NCBI GenBank assembly: GCA_002477955.1
Contig: DLLE01000044.1
Location: forward strand, 8,959-30,151
Length of the DNA: 21,193 nucleotides
Reading direction: 5' to 3'
Origin: Treponema sp. UBA7570
Lineage (GTDB): Bacteria > Spirochaetota > Spirochaetia > Treponematales > Treponemataceae
Position 1 is the first letter of the stretch. Every line of letters starts with the position of its first letter. The notes below the pieces were generated by a model that searched no databases, was not told the origin of the DNA, and worked only from the letters and a program-made list of their open reading frames with translations. This document shows, piece after piece, positions 1-7,158 of the stretch. The translations under genes and the position numbers were made by a program.

Positions 1-421
1 GCTTCGTCACGGTGACGATTGCTGTTCAAACGCTTTTTCTCGCTTCGTCATGGTGACGATTGCCGTCCAAACGCTTTTTAGAGCTTCGTCACGGTGACGA
101 TTGCCGTCCAAACGCTTTTTCTCGCTTCGTCACGATGACGATTGCCGTCCAAACGCTTTTTCGAGCTTCGTCACGGTGACGATTGCTGTTCAAACGCTTT
201 TTCTCGCTTCGTCATGATGACGAACGCCGTCCAAACACTTTTTCGAGCTTCGTCAAAATGACGATTGCCGTCCAAACACTTTGTCTTGATTCGTCATGAT
301 GACGAAAGCCGACCAAGCGCTTTTTCTCTATTCGTCATGATGACGAACGCCGTCCAAATGCTTTTTCTTGATTCGTCATGGTGACGATTGCCGTCCAAAC
401 GCTTTTTCTTGATTCGTCAAA
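1..421. repeat. 41-bp-period tandem repeat array with a palindrome in every unit
   Basis: Ten consecutive units begin at 1, 42, 83, 124, 165, 206, 247, 288, 329 and 370, with a broken eleventh at 411-421, so the period is exactly 41 bp with no slippage. Each unit opens with a short palindrome, TCGTCA-NNN-TGACGA. Its two 6-bp arms are intact in all ten full units while the central triplet varies (CGG, TGG, CGA, TGA, AAA). The rest of the unit is a degenerate tract ending in a C-G-C/A-C-T5 stretch. The array is cut by the left window edge and stops about 8 bp beyond the murB stop codon. No ORF of interest runs through it. 41 bp is close to four helical turns, so the palindromes would lie on one DNA face, as in an array of protein-binding sites; that reading is inference. 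Confidence 0.9.
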
Positions 422-429
422 ATGCGCTT

Positions 430-1527
430 TCACGCAAAAATAATTTCAGGCTTTAAAAGAACGCCTTTTTCCTCAAAAACTTTTTTTTGCACCGTCTCAA
501 CCAAAGCGCGAATGTCCGCCGCAGCCGCCTTTCCGTCAGGATTTATTATAAAATTCGCGTGCCAAGGAGCAATCTGCGCGCCGCCAGCCGAAAAGCCTTT
601 TAGTCCGCACTCGTCAATCAGCTTTCCGGCGACAATCCCCTTCTCAGGCTCGTTCTTAAAAGCCGAACCCGCGCTCGCCGCCCTAAAATGCCCCATAGAC
701 ACCCGTTTTTGCCGCACATTTTCCGAAAGTCCGCCGTCAAAACCGTCTTTTACCTTGAATTCAGCCGAGAGAATTATTTTTTTCTCATTTTTATCATGCG
801 GGGGAAAAGTCCCCCTCGCTCCAACCGCTCCGGTCTCGCAAGGCTCAACCTGCGCGTTTTCCGCTACCCCCTTCAACGGGGGCAAATCCCCCGTAACGCC
901 CCCTTCTTGCTTTTCTTTTAAAGGCTGGAAAGGCGATTTTTTATAGTCCCAGTCTTTTTCTTCAGTTTTATAAGTCAAAATCTCGTTTTTTTGAGCGTCA
1001 AAATATCTTACGCTTAAAAGCCTGTCCGAAGTTGCAAGTCCAAAGCAGCTTGCGTTCATAAAGACCGCGCCGCCGACTGTTCCGCTCAGCGCTGTAAAAG
1101 GCTCGAAGCCGCCGAGATTGTTTTTTTTGCAGAATCCAAGAACGCTGCCCCAGCTTGCGCCAGCCGGGCAAAGAATTCGCTTAGCTCCGCAAGCCTCGCT
1201 GTTTTCCAGCAAGCGGACCGGCTCAGCCGACTGAGCCGACTCTGCCGGCTCTTCCAAGCCGATTTTTCTTGTGCAGATTACAAGATTCATTCCTTCGTCC
1301 GGAAAAACCGTGTTGCTTCCGCCGCCGAGCAGATAAAAGTCAAGCCCGGCTTTTTCCGCGCTTTTCAATGCGAAAACAAGGCTTTCCGTGTCAAAAGGCT
1401 CGATGAAAAGTTTTGCGGGGCCGCCGACGCGCATTGTGCAGTGCTTTGCAAGGCTTTCGTTTTGCTTTGCTTCTCCGCGGAAATTTTTCGTATCATTGAA
1501 AAGAAGAGAAAATTGGCTTAAAATCAT
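430..1527 (-). CDS. murB: UDP-N-acetylenolpyruvoylglucosamine reductase (MurB)
   Basis: MurB reduces UDP-GlcNAc-enolpyruvate to UDP-MurNAc with NADPH and FAD in the cytoplasm, the second committed step of peptidoglycan synthesis. The 365-residue product shows the N-terminal TMRVGGPA motif (31-38), the FAD-binding GGGSN (68-72), the SGTVGGAVFMNAS stretch (148-160), Y195 and S198 of YKKSPF, the catalytic Ser in GSAFKN (S288), HANFIIN (323-329), and the C-terminal Glu (E361). The frame stays open upstream to 1758, but that extension is not MurB-like. I chose the ATG at 1527, just before the conserved N-terminus, although it has no clear Shine-Dalgarno. The protein is longer than usual (about 300) because of two insertions, near residues 92-116 and 202-247. 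It is divergent from cysS, and the tandem array begins directly after its stop. Confidence 0.93.
   Translation of the reverse strand: MILSQFSLLFNDTKNFRGEAKQNESLAKHCTMRVGGPAKLFIEPFDTESLVFALKSAEKAGLDFYLLGGGSNTVFPDEGMNLVICTRKIGLEEPAESAQSAEPVRLLENSEACGAKRILCPAGASWGSVLGFCKKNNLGGFEPFTALSGTVGGAVFMNASCFGLATSDRLLSVRYFDAQKNEILTYKTEEKDWDYKKSPFQPLKEKQEGGVTGDLPPLKGVAENAQVEPCETGAVGARGTFPPHDKNEKKIILSAEFKVKDGFDGGLSENVRQKRVSMGHFRAASAGSAFKNEPEKGIVAGKLIDECGLKGFSAGGAQIAPWHANFIINPDGKAAAADIRALVETVQKKVFEEKGVLLKPEIIFA
787..924 (-). repeat. In-frame palindrome-rich insertion within murB (residues ~202-247)
   Basis: In typical MurB the YxxSPF motif is followed almost directly by the strand that reads IILSAEF here. 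In this gene about 46 codons intervene, rich in Gly, Pro and Glu. The DNA holds hairpins typical of intergenic repeats: GGGGGA/TCCCCC at 800-815 and ACGGGGG/CCCCCGT at 876-894, plus further C5/G5 runs at 867-871. The length is a multiple of three and no stop is introduced. It looks like a repeat captured inside an ORF, comparable in idea to Rickettsia palindromic elements. The boundaries are estimated by eye. Confidence 0.6.
1180..1254 (-). repeat. Second in-frame insertion within murB (residues ~92-116)
   Basis: Between the strand ending ICTRKIG and the conserved ILCPAGASW segment lie about 25 extra codons encoding an Ala/Glu/Ser-rich stretch. The DNA contains a 7-bp inverted repeat (CGGCTCA at 1219-1225, TGAGCCG at 1232-1238) and tandem GCCGACT-like units. 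Its hydrophilic, low-complexity character suggests a surface loop. Whether it is a repeat insertion or a naturally long loop cannot be settled without homologues. Confidence 0.4.
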
Positions 1528-1564
1528 ATGAAAATTATAATGAAATCGAGTTAGGGATTGTAGT

Positions 1565-1664
1565 GGCGCAGCGCGTTGTTTTGGGGCTGGCAGGGCTTTC
1601 AAAAACCGCTTCCCAAAACAATGGAGCGAGAGCGGAACCACGAAAAGCCCGACGGCGCAGCGCG
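1565..1664. repeat. GC-rich palindromic element in the murB-cysS spacer
   Basis: An 11-bp direct repeat, GGCGCAGCGCG, occurs at 1565-1575 and 1654-1664. Between the copies lies a perfect 10-bp inverted repeat, TTGTTTTGGG at 1576-1585 with CCCAAAACAA at 1612-1621. The block is much more GC-rich than the flanking AT-rich leader and resembles the other palindromic elements between genes in this window. No coding signal is seen in it beyond the accidental upstream extension of the murB frame. Confidence 0.55.
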
Positions 1665-1701
1665 CCGGAACTCCCGAAAAAATCATAAAAATATGGAGAG
1701 C

Positions 1702-1855
1702 AAACTGAAAACTGCCAAAAATAGTGTCAGTTTTCAGTTTTGAAAGTTTGCGTTGCAAACTTCCCCATCAACTGCGCATTCTAATTTCATTTGCGAATGC
1801 GCTTTAAAAGTCAAATCGAAAATTGAGATTTTCTCGTTGACTTTTTATAAGGAGA
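1702..1855 (+). promoter_or_regulatory. Multi-hairpin 5' leader of cysS (leader element copy 1)
   Basis: Four hairpins follow one another before the cysS start. The first is a perfect 13-bp stem (1702-1714 with 1728-1740). The second is a 19-nt palindrome, AAGTTTGC-GTT-GCAAACTT (1744-1762). The third is GCGCATT/AATGCGC (1774-1802). The fourth is a two-part stem at 1806-1845: outer AAAAGTCAA/TTGACTTTT, a 3x3 internal loop, inner GAAAAT/ATTTTC, and tetraloop TGAG, running into a T-tract. The Shine-Dalgarno AAGGAGA (1849-1855) comes immediately after. Because the upstream gene, murB, is divergent, the last hairpin cannot serve as the terminator of a preceding plus-strand gene. A matching element precedes the gene at 19572. 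An attenuator or translation-control leader is the natural inference; the ligand is unknown. Confidence 0.65.
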
Positions 1856-1860
1856 ACAAT

Positions 1861-3405
1861 ATGGCGCTTAAACTTTTCAACACAATGGGAAAAAAGATTG
1901 AAGAATTTGTTCCAGTTGACCCGGATAAAAAATACGTGGGATTTTACGGCTGCGGCCCGACAGTTTACAATTACGCGCACATAGGAAACCTGCGCGCATA
2001 CGTTTTTCTTGACATTCTCGACAAAACTCTGACCTATCTTGGCTACGACATCAAGCACGTTATGAACATCACCGACGTTGGACATTTGACTGGAGACGCT
2101 GACGACGGCGAGGACAAAATGGTTAAGACTGCCGAGGAGCGGCACCAGAGCGTTCTTGACGTTGCGAAATTCTACACTGACGCTTTTATGGCGGACATCG
2201 ACGCGCTTAATATCCGCCACCCGGACGTTATCTGCAAGGCGACCGAGCATATTTCCGATATGATTGAGCTTATCAAGAAAATCGAGGCGAACGGACACAC
2301 TTACACAGCGGGTGGAAATCTTTACTATGACATTTCAACTTATCCTGACTATGGAAAGCTCGCGAACTTGAACCTTGACGAGCTTAAAGCCGGAGCCGGA
2401 AGAAGAAAGGTTTCAATTATCGACGAGAACAAGCGGAATCCGGGCGACTTTGTGCTTTGGTTCACAAAATCTAAATTTGAAAACCAGGCGATGACTTGGG
2501 ATTCTCCGTGGGGGAGAGGCTATCCGGGCTGGCATATCGAGTGCTCGGCGATGAGCATGAAATATCTCGGAAAGCACATCGACATTCACACTGGCGGTGT
2601 TGACCACATTCCAGTCCACCACACAAACGAGATTGCGCAGTCGGAAGGAAGCTTCACGCCGGAAGAAAGGGCTGAAGGTCCGTGGGTAAAATACTGGCTT
2701 CACAATGAATTTCTGGTAATCGAGGGCGGAAACAAGATGTCGAAGTCTTCTGGAAATTTTCTGCGCCTGCAGTCGCTTCTTGACAAAGGCTACGACGCGC
2801 TTGACTACAGATTCTTCCTTTTGGGCGGACACTACCGCAAGCAGATTTATTTTTCTTGGGACGCGATGGACGGAGCAAAAAACGGACGCGCGGCATTGAA
2901 CGCGAGAGTCGCAAAGCTGATTCAAAAAGCGAACAGCGAGGAAAATCTCGGTCTTACAAAAGAAAACTACGCTGAAAAACTTTCATCTATTGCCGAAAAA
3001 CTGCGCAAAGACGGTGAAAGCGAAAATCTTAAAAAGTTCCGCGAAGGCCTCGAAAACGACCTTTTGACTCCAGTTGCAATGGCCGCAATGCAGAAAGAAT
3101 CAAACGGAAAAAGCCGCCCTGCAGTTGACTGCCTTGCCGATATTTTTACGATGGACAAAGTTCTCTCGCTCAAAGTGATTGAAAACGCGTTTGCCGAGCT
3201 TGAAAAGCAGACGGAAATCTCTTCAAAGGCAGATGACCACGCAGGCGACCCGGAAGCGGCGGAAATCACCGCGCTTGTTGAGGAGCGTACAGCGGCAAAA
3301 AAAGCGAAGGATTTCGCAAAAGCCGACCAAATTCGTAATGACCTTGCAGCCCGCGGAATTACGATTATAGACACTGCACAGGGACCAACCTGGAAACGAA
3401 ATTAA
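1861..3405 (+). CDS. cysS: Cysteinyl-tRNA synthetase
   Basis: This class Ia aminoacyl-tRNA synthetase charges tRNA-Cys in the cytoplasm. The 514-residue product has the class I HIGH signature as HIGN (residues 40-43), preceded by GCGPT, whose C31 is the first zinc ligand. It also has the WHIECSAM segment with the second zinc Cys, the GGVDHIPVHHTNEIAQSE active-site stretch, and the KMSKS loop written KMSKSSGN. The C-terminus has the usual CysS tail with alternating Lys/Ala and a conserved QIRNDLAARGI-type helix. I chose the ATG at 1861 for its strong Shine-Dalgarno (AAGGAGA, 5 nt away) and the typical MALKLFNT start; the frame's upstream extension is leader. Length is slightly above the common ~465. 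The neighbour order with murB and the sigma factor is conserved in treponemes as I recall it. Confidence 0.97.
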   Translation: MALKLFNTMGKKIEEFVPVDPDKKYVGFYGCGPTVYNYAHIGNLRAYVFLDILDKTLTYLGYDIKHVMNITDVGHLTGDADDGEDKMVKTAEERHQSVLDVAKFYTDAFMADIDALNIRHPDVICKATEHISDMIELIKKIEANGHTYTAGGNLYYDISTYPDYGKLANLNLDELKAGAGRRKVSIIDENKRNPGDFVLWFTKSKFENQAMTWDSPWGRGYPGWHIECSAMSMKYLGKHIDIHTGGVDHIPVHHTNEIAQSEGSFTPEERAEGPWVKYWLHNEFLVIEGGNKMSKSSGNFLRLQSLLDKGYDALDYRFFLLGGHYRKQIYFSWDAMDGAKNGRAALNARVAKLIQKANSEENLGLTKENYAEKLSSIAEKLRKDGESENLKKFREGLENDLLTPVAMAAMQKESNGKSRPAVDCLADIFTMDKVLSLKVIENAFAELEKQTEISSKADDHAGDPEAAEITALVEERTAAKKAKDFAKADQIRNDLAARGITIIDTAQGPTWKRN

Positions 3406-3414
3406 AATAAATTG

Positions 3415-3436
3415 AAAATAAGATTTTTCTTATTTT
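3415..3436 (+). terminator. Weak AT-rich hairpin between cysS and the sigma factor
   Basis: An 8-bp stem, AAAATAAG (3415-3422) and CTTATTTT (3429-3436), with a 6-nt loop, continues into further T residues. It begins 10 nt after the cysS stop and ends 23 nt before the sigma-factor ATG. It could be a weak intrinsic terminator for cysS or a leader hairpin of the sigma operon. The stem has a single G-C pair, so its strength is doubtful. Confidence 0.4.
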
Positions 3437-3459
3437 TTCTGTAACTTTTTGAGGCAAAG

Positions 3460-4017
3460 ATGATTTCTAATAATGTGGAAGCCAGTGAAAAACCGTTGAA
3501 TGCTGCAAACTCCGCGGATTTTCGCCGCATTTACAATGAAACTATGATTCTTCTCTTTAAGGTTTCGTGGCGTATTGTAAATGATGAAGATGCAGCGGAA
3601 GACATTGTTCACGACTCTTACATAAAGGCCAGCGAAAAAAAAATGTCGTTTCCTACAATGAACGATGCAAAATTCTGGCTTATAAGAGTAGTAAAAAATG
3701 CTTCGCTGAATTATGCGCTCCGCAAAAAAAGAGAAAGAACTGCTTATCAAAAGGCACTTTACGAAGACAGACGTCAACAGACTTCCGGCGAAACAGATTT
3801 GTTAAGGCAGGAAACTCAAAAAATTGCGCTTGCTGCTTTAGAAAAACTGCCTAAAACATTAAAAGAAGTGATTATTCTTCGTGAATACGGAGATTTAAAT
3901 TATAAAGAAATCGGAAAAGTTTTGGGAATTACGGAAGGAAATGTAAAAATTCGCATGTTCCGTGCCCGAGAACAACTGGAAAAACTCATTGGAGGCGATG
4001 ATGTCTACTTGTCCTGA
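3460..4017 (+). CDS. ECF-family RNA polymerase sigma factor
   Basis: A 185-residue alternative sigma factor that would direct RNA polymerase to stress or envelope promoters. Region 2 spans about residues 25-95 (FRRIYNETMILLF, then EDAAEDIVHDSYIKA, then FWLIRVVKNASLNYALRKKRE). Region 4 spans about 125-180 (LEKLPKTLKEVIILREYGDLNYKEIGKVLGI, then the helix-turn-helix TEGNVKIRMFRAREQLEKL). Regions 1.1, 1.2 and 3 are absent, as in ECF factors. The start is preceded by GAGG at a suitable distance. Its end overlaps the anti-sigma gene by 17 nt, implying translational coupling. By position after cysS it is likely the counterpart of the T. pallidum sigma-24-like factor TP0092; that is from memory, not a search. 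Confidence 0.93.
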   Translation: MISNNVEASEKPLNAANSADFRRIYNETMILLFKVSWRIVNDEDAAEDIVHDSYIKASEKKMSFPTMNDAKFWLIRVVKNASLNYALRKKRERTAYQKALYEDRRQQTSGETDLLRQETQKIALAALEKLPKTLKEVIILREYGDLNYKEIGKVLGITEGNVKIRMFRAREQLEKLIGGDDVYLS

Positions 4018-4714
4018 AAAAGATCTTCATTCAATTTATCTCGATGGCGAACTCCCGGAAGAATTTTTAAAGGAATATGAAAACCATGTTGCAGGCTGTG
4101 AAAAATGTAAGGCCGAGCTCGAAAAACTCAGAAAGGTTTCTGTTCCTTTTAGAGAAGATGCTCTTTCTGTAAGACTTGACCAGACTTATCTTGAGCAGAG
4201 CTTTGAGCGCCTCCAGACAAAGATGCGTTTTAAGAAAACAACTGAGCGCTGCGAAAAATCATACATTGTTCGGCCATACATAAAGTGGGCGAGCGGTTTT
4301 GCGGCCGTCGCTGCGGTTTTCGCGGTTATTGTAACTCCTCTCAGTTTAAAATCAAATTCAAAAGAACAGAAAGAGCTTACTGCCATTGCCCGGACTCAGA
4401 TAAAGCCGATCCAGGAAAGCAGGGTCGTAGTTGATGGAAATTTGGACAGCTTAAAAATTTCTACGGCTCTTAGTTCTGCCAAACAGGTTGAAGAAAAAAT
4501 AGAAGCAAAAGAAGAAAACTCCGATTCACCGGTTCTCAATCCAAACCAAAAGGTTGTTTCGGCTACTAGCCTTGCTTCTAATTTGAACGACAGTTTTGAC
4601 GATATTGATGTTTTTCGCCCGGACTTTAACAATTCGTCCGTCTCTGTTAGAATAGAAGTTCCACGTATGTACACTATTCCAATGAGGAAGGCAGAAAAAA
4701 TTGAAAATCGCTGA
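4001..4714 (+). CDS. Transmembrane zinc-finger anti-sigma factor
   Basis: A 237-residue single-pass membrane protein predicted to hold the preceding sigma factor inactive. The N-terminal domain has the anti-sigma zinc-finger signature H29-x3-C33-x2-C36 (ENHVAGCEKCKAELEKL). One membrane segment lies at about 95-116 (WASGFAAVAAVFAVIVTPLSL), leaving a C-terminal extracytoplasmic domain of about 120 residues with no recognised fold. The frame is open from 3962, but GGAGG at 3991-3995 is 5 nt from the ATG at 4001 and only 2 nt from the ATG at 3998, so 4001 is preferred. It overlaps the sigma gene by 17 nt and the next gene by 14 nt. C4 is an additional cysteine near the N-terminus. Confidence 0.85.
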   Translation: MSTCPEKDLHSIYLDGELPEEFLKEYENHVAGCEKCKAELEKLRKVSVPFREDALSVRLDQTYLEQSFERLQTKMRFKKTTERCEKSYIVRPYIKWASGFAAVAAVFAVIVTPLSLKSNSKEQKELTAIARTQIKPIQESRVVVDGNLDSLKISTALSSAKQVEEKIEAKEENSDSPVLNPNQKVVSATSLASNLNDSFDDIDVFRPDFNNSSVSVRIEVPRMYTIPMRKAEKIENR

Positions 4715-6386
4715 AAAGTTTTCAGTTCTTTTTAGAAAATATCCTTTATTCAGAACTTGTTCGATAATTTTTGCAATTTTTTTTGTTCTTGTTTTTGTTT
4801 CTGTTGTAACATATCAGGCTAGAAAAATACCGCAAATTGATTCTATAACTCCGTCTGTAGGTTCTCCTGGCGATGTTATGGTAATTGCGGGGCGAAATTT
4901 CGGCAGCTTAAAAAAATCTTCTGACTTTGTAGAAGTCGGCGGTTCAAGAATTACGGCTTCTGGTTTTCTTGAATGGACAGACGAGCACATAAAGCTCGTT
5001 TTACCGTCAAATGTTCAAGATGGGCTTGTAATTGTTTCAACAAAAGCAGGGCAGTCAAAACCTGGATTTTTTGCAAATGAAGCAGGAATCCCTGTTGAAG
5101 TTCCGCCAGATACAAAAACAATAATGCCTGTAATTTCTTCAGTTTCTCCAGAATCCGCTTTTGTAGGGCAGCTGATTGTTTTGAGCGGAACAAATTTTGG
5201 AACAGTCCGCAGCAATTCAAAAATTTTCTTTACGGCAAATTTACCGGAAAATTCAACCTCTTCCGATGATATTGCCTTTATCGAAGCTGCTGGCGAAGAT
5301 TACGATTACGAATATTGGAGCGACAGCGAAATTCACGTAAGAGTTCCAAACGGCGCTGCCAGTGGAAATATTTACGTTCAGACAGAAAAAGGAACTAGCA
5401 ATTATGCAGGCTTAAATTTAAAATCTACGCTCGGAACCAAAAAATATTCTGACAAAAAAACATACTTAATTCACTTAAACACAGATATAGACGACATAAA
5501 TTCAAAATCAAATACGACTATTTCTCTGCACGTTCCGCGGCCTGTAAAAAACTCACGGCAGCCTTTTGTTCAGATGACGGAATGTACTCCTGAGCCGGTT
5601 TTTGAAAATTATCAGAACACGGTAATTCATCAAACAGAACTTTCTAAGGCATCTTCAAAAAAAATTACTTTTACTCATAGTTTTGTTGTTGAAGATTACG
5701 CGGTTCAAACCAAGGTTAACGCAAAAAATGTAAAACCTTTTGCAGCAAAATCTCGCGTTCTTTACACGGCATTTACAAAACCGGATGAAGTTATTGCTTC
5801 GGAAGATGAAGATTTTGCCGGCCTTGCAAAAAAAATCGTCAAAAAAGAAACTAATCCGTATTTTCAGGCAAAAATGATTTACGAATATATGCTTGAAAAT
5901 TTTGCGGTTACAAAAAAACTCAGAAAATCAGGCTCAGATGTAAAAGACTTGCTCGAAGACAAAAAAGGCGATTCTTATGATTTTGCAATTGTCTACACGA
6001 CGCTTTTGCGCGCCTTGAAAATTCCATGTCTTCCTGTTGCAGGAATTCTTGTTGATTCTGAAATGCAGGCTTTTTCGCACTGGTGGAGCGAATTTTACAT
6101 AGAAAATTTTGGCTGGGTTCCGGTCGATATTGCTCTTGGTTCTGGGCTTGAATACAAATCGTTCAAAAATGTTGAAGATCCTAAGACTTTCTATTTTGGC
6201 AATATCGACAGCCAGCATATTATTTTTTCACGCGGATACAACGAAGTTAAGCCGACACTTTCTGGCGGACACAGTGTAAGCCGCGATAGAACTTTCGCCG
6301 TTCAGTCAATTTGGGAAGAATCTTCTGCAGGAACTGTAAATTATAGTTCTCTGTGGAATGAACCGGTAATTGCCGGAGTATATTAA
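4701..6386 (+). CDS. Membrane-anchored IPT/TIG protein with transglutaminase-like domain (Cys replaced by Ser)
   Basis: A 561-residue protein starting at TTG. No ATG lies near the N-terminus, and a GAGG (4684-4687) plus the 14-nt overlap with the anti-sigma stop support coupled initiation. A signal anchor covers about residues 17-37, placing the rest outside the cytoplasm. Two IPT/TIG Ig-like domains follow, starting at PQIDSITPSVGSPGD (~residue 49) and PVISSVSPESAFVGQ (~145), each with a GxNFG motif. The C-terminal region (~390-490) aligns by eye with a transglutaminase core: GDSYDFA, LLRALKIP, SHWWSEFY, GWVPVDIALG. The Cys position of the usual GxCxxFA motif is Ser425, while His460 and Asp476 are present. 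It may be a pseudo-enzyme, a binding domain, or a Ser-based variant. Context suggests a partner or sensor for the sigma/anti-sigma pair. Confidence 0.8.
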   Translation: MKIAEKFSVLFRKYPLFRTCSIIFAIFFVLVFVSVVTYQARKIPQIDSITPSVGSPGDVMVIAGRNFGSLKKSSDFVEVGGSRITASGFLEWTDEHIKLVLPSNVQDGLVIVSTKAGQSKPGFFANEAGIPVEVPPDTKTIMPVISSVSPESAFVGQLIVLSGTNFGTVRSNSKIFFTANLPENSTSSDDIAFIEAAGEDYDYEYWSDSEIHVRVPNGAASGNIYVQTEKGTSNYAGLNLKSTLGTKKYSDKKTYLIHLNTDIDDINSKSNTTISLHVPRPVKNSRQPFVQMTECTPEPVFENYQNTVIHQTELSKASSKKITFTHSFVVEDYAVQTKVNAKNVKPFAAKSRVLYTAFTKPDEVIASEDEDFAGLAKKIVKKETNPYFQAKMIYEYMLENFAVTKKLRKSGSDVKDLLEDKKGDSYDFAIVYTTLLRALKIPCLPVAGILVDSEMQAFSHWWSEFYIENFGWVPVDIALGSGLEYKSFKNVEDPKTFYFGNIDSQHIIFSRGYNEVKPTLSGGHSVSRDRTFAVQSIWEESSAGTVNYSSLWNEPVIAGVY

Positions 6387-6397
6387 GAGCATCTTTA

Positions 6398-6421
6398 AAA
6401 ATCTTTGTTTTTAGAGATTTT
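6398..6421 (+). promoter_or_regulatory. Hairpin just upstream of pyrH
   Basis: A 7-bp stem, AAAATCT (6398-6404) and AGATTTT (6415-6421), with a 10-nt T-rich loop lies between the stop of the transglutaminase-like gene and the pyrH Shine-Dalgarno. It could be a weak terminator of the sigma operon or a pyrH leader hairpin. The stem is AT-rich, so support is modest. Confidence 0.35.
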
Positions 6422-6443
6422 ATAAAAAATTGTGGAGGACAAA

Positions 6444-7142
6444 ATGTCTGTAAAAGTTTTGTCGGTTGGAGGCTCGATTGTAGCTCCTGAAGGACCTGAT
6501 GTTGAATTCGTAAAAAAATTTGTTTCGCTCATTAAACAGTATCTTGCGGAACACAAAGAAGATAAGCTTATTTTTGTAGTCGGCGGTGGCGGACCGGCAC
6601 GAATTTATCAAAATGCATTCCGCGCAGTAACAGAAACTTCTCCTGACAATTCAACAGAAGCGGCTGACTGGATTGGAATTATGGCAACAAGGCTCAATGC
6701 GCAGTTTGTAAAGGCAAGCTTTGGCGATTTGTGCCGAGAATCAGTTGTAACCGATCCGACTGTAGCAAAAGAATTTACAGGTTCAGTTTTGCTTGCGGCA
6801 GGATGGAAGCCAGGTTTTTCAACCGACAACGATGCAGTTCTTCTTGCAGAAAAATTCGGCGCAAAGACGGTCGTAAATTTAAGCAATATCGAAAAAGTCT
6901 ACACAGACGACCCGCGCAAAAATCCGGACGCAACTCCAATCGACGAGATTTCATGGGCAGATTTTAGAAAAATTGTCGGCGACGAGTGGACTCCAGGCAA
7001 AAACTGTCCGTTTGACCCGATTGCTTCAAAAAAAGCGCAGTCGCTTGGTCTTACAGTAATTTGCGCCGGCGGAAAAAATCTTGAGAACATAAAGGCGATT
7101 CTCGAAGATAAAAATTACGTTGGAACAACAATCCGCGGATAA
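6444..7142 (+). CDS. pyrH: UMP kinase, archaeal/spirochaete type
   Basis: UMP kinase phosphorylates UMP to UDP in pyrimidine nucleotide synthesis. The 232-residue amino-acid-kinase-fold protein shows LSVGGSIVAPEGPDVEF at the N-terminus (a phosphate-binding Gly loop), VVGGGGPARIYQ, a GWKPGFSTDNDAVLLAEK nucleotide-binding stretch, and NLSNIEKVYTDDPRKNP, the typical acceptor-site motif. The GGS(I/V)V-P-PD-EF(V/I)KKF beginning resembles the archaeal subfamily, which spirochaetes are known to carry, rather than the GTP-regulated common bacterial form. The frame opens at a GTG at 6432, but GGAGG at 6434-6438 with a 5-nt gap selects the ATG at 6444. It is followed by a strong terminator. Confidence 0.92.
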   Translation: MSVKVLSVGGSIVAPEGPDVEFVKKFVSLIKQYLAEHKEDKLIFVVGGGGPARIYQNAFRAVTETSPDNSTEAADWIGIMATRLNAQFVKASFGDLCRESVVTDPTVAKEFTGSVLLAAGWKPGFSTDNDAVLLAEKFGAKTVVNLSNIEKVYTDDPRKNPDATPIDEISWADFRKIVGDEWTPGKNCPFDPIASKKAQSLGLTVICAGGKNLENIKAILEDKNYVGTTIRG

Positions 7143-7158
7143 AAATCAAAAAATAGGG

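Noticed and set aside
1..421. CRISPR array
   Set aside because: Both the palindromic part and the stretch between palindromes are conserved from unit to unit, so there are no unique spacers, and no cas gene is nearby.
422..946. Plus-strand ORF opposite murB
   Set aside because: It is a shadow of murB with no Shine-Dalgarno and no recognisable protein features.
1528..1758. N-terminal extension of MurB up to 1758
   Set aside because: The added residues are not MurB-like and the DNA consists of palindromic elements; the conserved N-terminus begins after 1527.
1753..1860. cysS starting upstream of 1861
   Set aside because: The upstream codons overlap the leader hairpins, while 1861 has a strong Shine-Dalgarno and the usual CysS start.
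1702..1860. T-box riboswitch before cysS
   Set aside because: I cannot identify a T-box consensus or a Cys specifier loop, and the same element precedes an unrelated gene at 19572.
3391..3460. ECF-type promoter for autoregulation of the sigma operon
   Set aside because: A GGAAAC lies at the end of cysS, but I found no convincing matching -10 at the right distance.
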